Below, one piece after another: positions 58,162 through 64,000 of a DNA stretch of 64,000 bases. The position numbers were made by a program, and so were the translations under genes. This DNA comes from VXLM01 sp965242665. GTDB lineage: Bacteria > Chloroflexota > Dehalococcoidia > Lucifugimonadales > VXLM01. How positions within the stretch are numbered: the stretch's first letter is position 1; every line of letters begins with the position of its first letter. The notes below the pieces were generated by a model, which ran no database searches, was not told the DNA's origin, and saw nothing but the letters and a program-made list of their open reading frames with translations. The stretch lies in NCBI GenBank assembly GCA_965242665.1, contig OZ251484.1, positions 2,914,001 through 2,978,000 on the forward strand. Reading direction: 5' to 3'.

Positions 58162-59448
58162 TCACAATGCTTCGATAGCGTCCGTGAATGCGTCGATGGT
58201 GCGTTCGATGTCGTCGTCGGAGTGGGCGGTCGAGATGTAGTACTTCGTTTCGCCCTTGAAGATGCCGCGTTCGAGGAGCAGGCTATTGAGCCTGATCACT
58301 TTCTGCTTGTCCGCTTTCATGGTGTCTCGATAGTTGGAGATGGGCTTGTCGTCTTCGGTGAAGTAGATATCGAAGACGGTGTCGTGTCCGATCACTTGCG
58401 CCGGAATTTCGGACTGTTCGAGTGCGCGTTTGAATCCTTGGCGGAGGCGTCTGCCCCGCGCGAAGGTCTGTTCGTAGATGCCAGGGGTGCGTAGCGTCTC
58501 TAGGGTAGCGAGACCTGCGACGGATGCGACTGGGTTGCCGTTCAGCGTACCGACTTGGGGCATGGAGCCGGTCTCTTCGTAGTGGGCGGGGTCGAATACC
58601 TGCATGAACTCGCTCTTGCCTGCTACGGCAGAGAGGGGAAATCCGCCGCCGACGATCTTGCCGAGCGCACACAGGTCAGGGGTGACTCCGTAGAATTGCT
58701 GCGCTCCGCCATAGGAAAATCGGAACCCGGTCACGATCTCGTCGAAGATGAGGGGAATGCCGTACTGGAGAGTGATTTCTCGGAGTCCGCTCAGGAAGCC
58801 GGGCGAGGGGGGAATGACGCGCTGAAACGCCTCGATGATGACGCCGCCGATTTCCTCGTGATGCTTTTCGATGATCGCTGCGGCAGTGTCGAGGTCGTTG
58901 AAGGGAGCCACGAGTACTTCACCCTGGACGGACCGCGGTATCCCGGCGGAGTCGGGCGACGGTTTGGGGTAGTCCACCAGCTGCGACGGGGCGAGGCTCA
59001 TGAGGGCGTACTCGTTCATGCCATGGTATCCCCCCTCGAATTTCAAGATCTTGTCTCGTCCTCGGTAGGCTCTCGCCGTCCGCATGGCAAGCAGGGTGGC
59101 TTCTGTGCCTCCACTGGAAAAGCGCACTTGCTCGGCTGACGGCACGGCCTTGCAAATTTCCTCTGATAGCAGAATGGCCTCTTCAGTAAGGCTGAAGAAC
59201 GTCGAGCTCTTCTCGACTCGCCGGTGAAGGGCTTCTACGACTCTTGGGTGAGCGTGGCCGATGAACATGGGACCGGAGCCGAGCGCATAGTCGATGTACT
59301 CGTTGCCACTCACGTCCCACACCTTCGAGCCTTCACCGCGTTCGATGACGACGTTCATGTGAATCGTGTTGCCATTGCTGCCGCCGGGCATGTATTCGGC
59401 TGCTTTACGAAGCAGGTTGGTCTCTCGCAGACTGTTTTGGCGCTGCAT
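58162..59448 (-). CDS. Class III aminotransferase (glutamate-1-semialdehyde aminomutase-like)
   Basis: 428 residues, ATG preceded by AGAGGAGA. PLP-dependent fold type I: GGTEATLLAMRTARAYRGRD, the Asp of IFDEIVTGFR, and the Schiff-base Lys in ALGKIVGGGFPLSA near residue 265. Overall similarity is to the HemL/GSA-aminomutase branch, but the genomic setting lacks haem genes, so an aminotransferase of a catabolic pathway is equally likely. Confidence 0.92.
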   Translation of the reverse strand: MQRQNSLRETNLLRKAAEYMPGGSNGNTIHMNVVIERGEGSKVWDVSGNEYIDYALGSGPMFIGHAHPRVVEALHRRVEKSSTFFSLTEEAILLSEEICKAVPSAEQVRFSSGGTEATLLAMRTARAYRGRDKILKFEGGYHGMNEYALMSLAPSQLVDYPKPSPDSAGIPRSVQGEVLVAPFNDLDTAAAIIEKHHEEIGGVIIEAFQRVIPPSPGFLSGLREITLQYGIPLIFDEIVTGFRFSYGGAQQFYGVTPDLCALGKIVGGGFPLSAVAGKSEFMQVFDPAHYEETGSMPQVGTLNGNPVASVAGLATLETLRTPGIYEQTFARGRRLRQGFKRALEQSEIPAQVIGHDTVFDIYFTEDDKPISNYRDTMKADKQKVIRLNSLLLERGIFKGETKYYISTAHSDDDIERTIDAFTDAIEAL

Positions 59449-59705
59449 TGTGTCTCCTCTGATGGGTAGCTCCTGATGATTATAGCAAAGATGCGAGAAG
59501 GAGAGGTATGTGGTCGCTCCTCTGATCCCTGGCGGAATACCGCGGTGAGTCGAGAAGATGTCGGGTGTCTGTCTCTTACGCGACTCGCCGCGAACGCGGG
59601 AGAATGCACGCCGAGCAAGCAGGCGCGGCGCGCGCTCTTGTCGAAATGCCTCGTCGAGAATCTATGGTCTTTCTCGATAATGGATGGAAAGGACTGAGGA
59701 CCGCC

Positions 59706-60314
59706 TCACGGGCTGCCGAACCGTTCTTCCTTCCACGGATCTGCTTCCATGTGGTAGCCGCGCTGCTCCCAGAAGCCTGGTTTGTCACGAGCCATGAGCT
59801 CGATGCCGTTTATCCACTTGGCGCTCTTCCATCCGTAGCGCTTTGGCACCACGAGGCGCAACGGCCCGCCGTGTTGCGCGTCCAGCGGGGCTCCGTCGTG
59901 CTTGTAGGCGAAGAGCGCGTCGTCGTCCGCGAGTGCGTCGAGGGCCAGGTTGGTGGTGTAGCCGCCGTAGCAGTGCGCCATGACGTATGCAGCCTCCGGA
60001 CGAGGCTTGACGAGATTGAGAACCTCCGCGCACGCCACGCCTTCCCAGGTGTTTTCGAGGCGGCTCCATTGCGTGACGCAGTGGAACTCCGAATCGACGG
60101 TGACCGGAGGCAGGGAGGTGAATTCCTTCCAGGAGAGGGACACTTCCTCATCTACGAGTCCGAAGATGTCGAACCGCCAGGTATCGAGATCGATACTTGG
60201 CGTGTTGCCAAACGTCATGACGGGCCACTTATTGGTGACGAATTGGCCTGGCGGCGCGGAGACTCCGGGCTGTTCCTTGATCCGCTTCGCCCCTGCGCGT
60301 TTCTTGAATAACAT
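59706..60314 (-). CDS. Sulfite-oxidase-like molybdopterin protein
   Basis: 202 residues, starting MLFKKRAGAKRIKEQPGVSA with no signal peptide. The oxidoreductase Mo-binding fold shows EFHCVTQWSRLENTWEGV with the Mo-ligand Cys and AHCYGGYTTNLALDALADDD; the GGPLRLVVPKRYGWKSAKW segment is also typical. The size fits the short YedY/MsrP-like or SorA-like catalytic domain without a haem partner. The electron acceptor is unknown; the window also encodes MocA/XdhC, but those serve a different Mo-enzyme class. Confidence 0.9.
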   Translation of the reverse strand: MLFKKRAGAKRIKEQPGVSAPPGQFVTNKWPVMTFGNTPSIDLDTWRFDIFGLVDEEVSLSWKEFTSLPPVTVDSEFHCVTQWSRLENTWEGVACAEVLNLVKPRPEAAYVMAHCYGGYTTNLALDALADDDALFAYKHDGAPLDAQHGGPLRLVVPKRYGWKSAKWINGIELMARDKPGFWEQRGYHMEADPWKEERFGSP

Positions 60315-60584
60315 GGTTGGTACACCTCTCGTCTGATAGATTCGGCTGCGTTGCTTCTCCGACCTCTACATCCGGCGCCGCAATCATACAATAGAACGAC
60401 TCTGGACGAGCGGACGATTGCGGTCAAACGGACGACGACGCAAGAATTCACCCAAATGTTAGGAATTCAAGCAGTACTGCATACTGCATTAGTCTACCAT
60501 GAATGACGTGCGGGTTCAGCCGAGAGGCAGTTGACAGCGACTCATGTATAATTGCGTCAATATGGAACGCAAGGAGACATCGCT

Positions 60585-61418
60585 ATGGGAGAACGGCCGC
60601 GCATCCTCAATATCGGAGGGCATCCGAAGGACTGCATTCTGTACGCGGGCGGGACGATTGCCAAGCATGTCCAGAGGGGAGACCACGTTACGGTCCTGAC
60701 CCCCTATACCGGCATGTCGCACCATCTGACCGCGATCGACTCCTACCGCAAGACGGGGGCTGTGCCCAACATGGAACGGCTGGTCGACGACCGTCGACGA
60801 GAGCTCGTCGCTGCCGCTTCGGTGCTGGGAGTTACCGACGTGCGGTTTCTGGGCTATGACGACTCGATCACGACGATCCAGCCGGAGATCGTCAGCGACA
60901 TTGCGGACGTGATCGGAGAGATATCGCCGCACGTCGTTATTACCCACTGGCCGCACGATACCGTTGGAGCGCACGCCCTGGCCACTCAGATGCTGCTCAT
61001 AGCGACGGATACCGCAGCCGGGATCCGGGAGGGGAAGAGATATGCGCCCACTGGCGGAGATACCGGAGGTTGGACGGCGCAGATCTTCTACCACGATCAG
61101 CGTGGACGCACGAATGTCCTCGAGAGCCTCAACCCTCGAATGCCCGATACCATCATCGACATTACCGACGTGGTCGAGCTCAAGGCTCAGGCTATGAACA
61201 AGTTTACGTCTCAGCATTACTCGGAGGGCGGCGGGCTACAGAAGAAGCTGGGGGAAGTGCTCGACGGCGGGATCGCCGCACTTCACGCGCGGGTGCCTTA
61301 CGCCGAAGCGTTTTTGCGTCACAATCCGGAACTGCACGAGTATCTGCCGGTCAGTGAATACGGTATGAAGATGTCCAGAGAGTCGACGACCGAATTCGTC
61401 TCCCAGATGGTGCTCTGA
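60585..61418 (+). CDS. PIG-L family deacetylase with a non-canonical HPKD motif
   Basis: 277 residues from the ATG at 60585 (AAGGAG upstream). N-terminal ILNIGGHPKDCILYAGGT corresponds to the PIG-L zinc motif usually written HPDDE, and ITHWPHDTVGAHALAT supplies later His residues. The family de-N-acetylates sugars such as GlcNAc-PI, GlcNAc-Ins or related conjugates. Here the first Asp of the DD pair, the usual general base, is Lys and the following Glu is Cys. Activity may be altered. A -10-like TATAAT lies at 60547. An alcohol dehydrogenase gene follows 76 bp downstream. Confidence 0.87.
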   Translation: MGERPRILNIGGHPKDCILYAGGTIAKHVQRGDHVTVLTPYTGMSHHLTAIDSYRKTGAVPNMERLVDDRRRELVAAASVLGVTDVRFLGYDDSITTIQPEIVSDIADVIGEISPHVVITHWPHDTVGAHALATQMLLIATDTAAGIREGKRYAPTGGDTGGWTAQIFYHDQRGRTNVLESLNPRMPDTIIDITDVVELKAQAMNKFTSQHYSEGGGLQKKLGEVLDGGIAALHARVPYAEAFLRHNPELHEYLPVSEYGMKMSRESTTEFVSQMVL

Positions 61419-61494
61419 TGCTCGATCCAGCGCAGAGCGGCAGGCCGTATGACGAGGCGAGTATCCAACGAATCGTGAGGAGTACTGCGAGAGA

Positions 61495-62472
61495 ATGAAG
61501 ACGGCCCGACTGGTTGGACCGCGCAACATCGAGATGGTTGATGCTCCGACCCCCTCGGTTCAAGATGGGAACTGCTTGGTGAAGATCGAGCGATGGTCCA
61601 TTTGCGGCAGTGACATCCGAAATAGCTATGGAACGGTGTTGGACGAGGAGGAGTACCCGATGCAAGTAGGGCATCCGTGCCACGAGGCGGCCGGTTTGGT
61701 GGTGGAAAGCCATTCGGCCGAATTTCGCGAAGGCGACCGCGTCATCGTCTTGCCCACGTCCGATACGATGCTTGTGGAGTACGCCGAAGCGCTGCCTGAG
61801 CGAATGATTCCCTTGCCGGATCAGGGCGCGCTGGATGGTTGGTTGATGTGCCAGCCGTCTGGGACGGCGCTCTACGCCTGCCAGCAGATGGGCACGCTGC
61901 TTGGCAAGGACGCAGTGGTCATCGGACAAGGCGCTATCGGCCTCTCGTTCACTGCCCTGTTGTCGAGGTCCGGAGCCAAGACCATCGTGGCCGTGGACTT
62001 GTTGGACTACCGCCTCGATTGCTCGATGAGGATGGGCGCGACACACGTCGTCAACGCTGCAAGGGAACCGGTCTATGATGCGGTGGTGGATATTCTCGGC
62101 GGCAGGAAACCGGACATCGTGGTCGAGGCGGCCGGGTATTCCGATACCCTGAACACGGCTCTGAAGCTAGTGAAGAGCTTCGGAATCGTCTTGATGTTCG
62201 GCATTCAACAGCGGAGCCGTGAGCATGGATTCGTCGTGCCGATGGAGTACAAAGACTTCCGCCGGAGCAACGCTAGACTGATAGCGGCCGCGGCGGGTCA
62301 TACGGACGATGTGCGCGGGCACATCGAGTTGATGATCGAACTAAAGCGGCGTGGTTGGTGGGATCCAGGCGAGTTGATTACCCATCGGATGCGGTTCGAA
62401 GATGCACAGGCGGCATATGACATGTACGCAGACCACGGCGGCCAGGTCATAAAGGTCGTCATGGAGCCGTAG
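61495..62472 (+). CDS. Zinc-binding-type alcohol dehydrogenase (MDR family)
   Basis: 325 residues. The GroES-like N-terminal domain has WSICGSDIRNSYG (catalytic zinc Cys) and MQVGHPCHEAAGLVVE; the Rossmann part has DAVVIGQGAIGLSFTALLSR. The Cys-rich structural zinc lobe usual in threonine/sorbitol dehydrogenases is absent after DRVIVLPTSD, so the protein is about 20 residues shorter than many relatives. Probable NAD(P)-dependent dehydrogenase of a polyol or amino-alcohol, likely co-transcribed with the PIG-L gene. Confidence 0.88.
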   Translation: MKTARLVGPRNIEMVDAPTPSVQDGNCLVKIERWSICGSDIRNSYGTVLDEEEYPMQVGHPCHEAAGLVVESHSAEFREGDRVIVLPTSDTMLVEYAEALPERMIPLPDQGALDGWLMCQPSGTALYACQQMGTLLGKDAVVIGQGAIGLSFTALLSRSGAKTIVAVDLLDYRLDCSMRMGATHVVNAAREPVYDAVVDILGGRKPDIVVEAAGYSDTLNTALKLVKSFGIVLMFGIQQRSREHGFVVPMEYKDFRRSNARLIAAAAGHTDDVRGHIELMIELKRRGWWDPGELITHRMRFEDAQAAYDMYADHGGQVIKVVMEP

Positions 62473-62515
62473 CGAACAGAGGAGGACGCTCCGGGCTGGG
62501 AGATGTATGCGGGCG

Positions 62516-63091
62516 TCAGTCCGACTTGCCTTTCAGATTCGAGAGGAACTGCTTGCGGAATTTCGAGACTTTGGGACGTACGACGACCAAGCAGTATGGC
62601 TGGAAGGGATTCTTCTTGAAGTACTTCTGGTGATAGGCCTCGGCCTGATAGAACGTTTCGAGGGGAGTGATTTCGGTGACGATCGGGGCGTCCCACACTG
62701 ACGCAAGAGTCATTTCTTCGATGACTTGTTCTGCCGCGATTCTTTGATCGTCGTCGTGGGTGAAGATCGCGGAACGGTACTGCGTTCCGACGTCGTTGCC
62801 TTGGCGGTTTAGCGTGGTCGGGTCGTGAATCGTGAAGAAGACATCCAGCAAGTCGCGAAAGCTCAGGGTTGCGGGGTCGTAGGTGACCTGCACGACCTCC
62901 GCGTGTCCTGTCGATCCGCTGCACACGGCCTCGTAGGTGGGGTGCGGCACGTGCCCCCCGGCGTAACCGGACACTACTGACTGCACTCCACGCAGCTCAT
63001 CGTACACCGCCTCTATGCACCAAAAGCATCCTCCCCCAAGGGTGGCCGCTTGGTTGCGCTCTGTAGAGTTGCTTTCGTTGTCTGGCGTCAT
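62516..63091 (-). CDS. msrA: Peptide-methionine (S)-S-oxide reductase
   Basis: 191 residues. The active site is in LGGGCFWCIEAVYDELRG with the catalytic Cys of GCFWC near residue 22; VVSGYAGGHVPHPTYEAVCSG and GHAEVVQVTYDP follow as expected. It reduces methionine-S-sulfoxide in proteins. No MsrB domain is fused or adjacent. Confidence 0.96.
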   Translation of the reverse strand: MTPDNESNSTERNQAATLGGGCFWCIEAVYDELRGVQSVVSGYAGGHVPHPTYEAVCSGSTGHAEVVQVTYDPATLSFRDLLDVFFTIHDPTTLNRQGNDVGTQYRSAIFTHDDDQRIAAEQVIEEMTLASVWDAPIVTEITPLETFYQAEAYHQKYFKKNPFQPYCLVVVRPKVSKFRKQFLSNLKGKSD

Positions 63092-63193
63092 GGTCAGCGT
63101 ACCCCTTCTCCTCGTGTGAAATGCCTCGTTGGAAGCGCGCTTGCAGTCATTATACCAGCACTGGGCCTGTCTATGCTTCCATCGCTGCGCTCA

Positions 63194-63337
63194 GGGTTCC
63201 GTTCCTGTATCGCGACGGGTTGCCTCCCACATCGTAAAATTCATCCGGCCGTCATTCCTGTGAAAGCGGGAATCTAGCTGTTGCGTGCGACGAGTATTCA
63301 TAGGTGTACCTGCGCCTCTACAAAGCAAACGGGAACG
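63194..63337. mobile_element. Short inverted-repeat element (about 144 bp)
   Basis: The left end begins GGTTCCGTTCCTGTATCGCG and the right end (about 63312-63337) is its degenerate inverse. Inside are CATCGTAAAATTCATCCGGC and a degenerate palindrome (63251-63275, GTCATTCCTG and AGCGGGAATC arms). The layout equals that of the element at 22190-22332. No gene is seen in 63092-63423. Confidence 0.45.
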
Positions 63338-63423
63338 GGACAGTGATCAGGGTATCCTCTGCTCTTTGTCGTTCCTGGTTTCGACGCCGCGGTCATGCGA
63401 GTATCTCGCGTCGGCATGTTGTG

Positions 63424-63432
63424 TGGTATAGT
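63424..63432 (+). promoter_or_regulatory. Extended -10 promoter of the sulfatase-family gene
   Basis: TGGTATAGT, extended -10, about 30 bp before the ATG, with GGAGGG (63448-63453) as ribosome site. It resembles the carA promoter (TGGTATAAT). Confidence 0.55.
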
Positions 63433-63461
63433 TCCCGCCAGTTTGACGGAGGGCTCGGGCA

Positions 63462-64000
63462 ATGAACGTCATTTGGATCGTCGCTGATACGTTTCGGCAG
63501 GATCATCTCGGGGCGTATGAGAAGATGCCTGAGATTCGCACGCCGTCTTTGGATGCCCTGGCCGCGCGCAGTACGGTTCGACCGGCATTACGCGGGCGGT
63601 TTTCCAACGATGCCTACTCGTGCCGACCACGCGACGGGGAGATGGACGGCGTCGCTCATGAGTTGGGAACCGCTTCCGCCCGGCACAGCGACATTGGCGG
63701 AGCTTCTCTCATCCGAGGGCATTCACACTGCGGCGATGGTGGATACTCCGTTCTATCTGCGGGACGGCATGAACTACGACCGCGGGTTTCAGACCTTTAC
63801 CGCGTATTCCGGACAGATGGGCGGGGGCGGGATCCCACAAGGAGCCGCTTCCCATGAGTCGGAAGACGCTCGGTACGCTTGGCGGTATGAATCCGACCGC
63901 AACGTCGCACGGACGATCACGAATGCCATGGAGTGGCTGCAACTTCATTACGGGGAAGACTTCTTCCTCTATGTCGATACGTGGGATCCTCACGAGCCAT
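63462..64000 (+). pseudogene. Sulfatase-family (alkaline phosphatase superfamily) gene, frameshifted, 3' end outside window
   Basis: It opens MNVIWIVADTFRQDHLGAYE, a sulfatase-family N-terminus with the metal-binding Asp. After ..SLDALAAR the frame breaks: from 63571 the continuation VRFDRHYAGGFPTMPTRAD is in the +1 frame and stays open to the window end (..FFLYVDTWDPHEP). Removing one base near 63570 would restore a normal protein. The nucleophile position, usually C/S-x-P-x-R, reads T-M-P-T-R, so a Thr would be the nucleophile and formylglycine conversion is not possible. It is either an inactivated gene or a base-calling error. Confidence 0.75.

Noticed and set aside
60530..60552. TTGACA and TATAAT before the PIG-L gene as a sigma70 promoter
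   Set aside because: The two hexamers are only about 10-11 bp apart, too close for a normal promoter; only the -10 was kept as a possibility.

Overview
The window looks like a chromosome segment of a moderately GC-rich (by eye about 55-60 %) bacterium with a streamlined, gene-dense core. The mix of orphan catabolic enzymes (hydantoinase A, FAH-family lyase, amidohydrolases, PIG-L, dienelactone hydrolase, XdhC/MocA, sulfatase-like protein) and the many short inverted-repeat elements suggest Chloroflexota (Dehalococcoidia/SAR202-like). That placement is inference only; no rRNA is present.

Layout. 1-6.7 kb: end of an ACT-domain gene, a single-gene DUF262/HNH/AlbA_2 putative defence protein, sucCD, an SDR and a FAH-family enzyme. 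6.8-7.9 kb: a repeat element and the long pyrG leader. 7.9-11.7 kb: pyrG convergent with a hydantoinase-A gene, their stop codons sharing CTAG. 11.7-21.9 kb: four tandem paralogous multi-pass membrane proteins, interrupted by a second repeat element that contains ten perfect 20-bp repeats. 22.4-28.2 kb: a secreted NHL-repeat protein, degV, fakA and the divergent rpmB. 28.4-30.2 kb: a third repeat element, tRNA-Lys(CTT) and a PH-domain membrane protein. 30.4-44.1 kb: carA, MocA/XdhC, topA, dprA, DLH plus a DUF6295-like protein, HAD and a truncated VOC gene, a four-gene minus-strand operon (TIM-barrel, amidohydrolase, nucleotidyltransferase, SixA) and an orphan peptide-type solute-binding lipoprotein.

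44.2-56.5 kb is the most unusual region. It is an SxtJ / DUF5989 / carbamoyltransferase locus in which the companion membrane-anchored SGNH hydrolase gene has been amplified to seven tandem copies. Five copies carry an uninterrupted poly-C tract (12-17 C) immediately after the initiation region; two have an interrupted tract. Tract length modulo 3 decides whether the ATG, an alternative TTG in another frame, or neither is in frame with the SGNH body. Two copies have lost the ATG. Stubs of SxtJ, DUF5989 and SGNH C-termini, plus a thrice-copied sigma70-type promoter, mark the duplication junctions. The whole looks like a phase-variable, recombining surface-glycan-modification locus (inference).

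56.6-64 kb: a cupredoxin lipoprotein, nitrilase-family hydrolase, class-III aminotransferase, sulfite-oxidase-like protein, PIG-L deacetylase, alcohol dehydrogenase, msrA, and a frameshifted sulfatase-family gene cut by the window end.

A family of elements bounded by about 24-bp inverted repeats (6774, 13814, 22190, 28400, 29959, 63194) is scattered through the intergenic regions. The three long members carry the same consensus promoter, Shine-Dalgarno and start codon for a short peptide.
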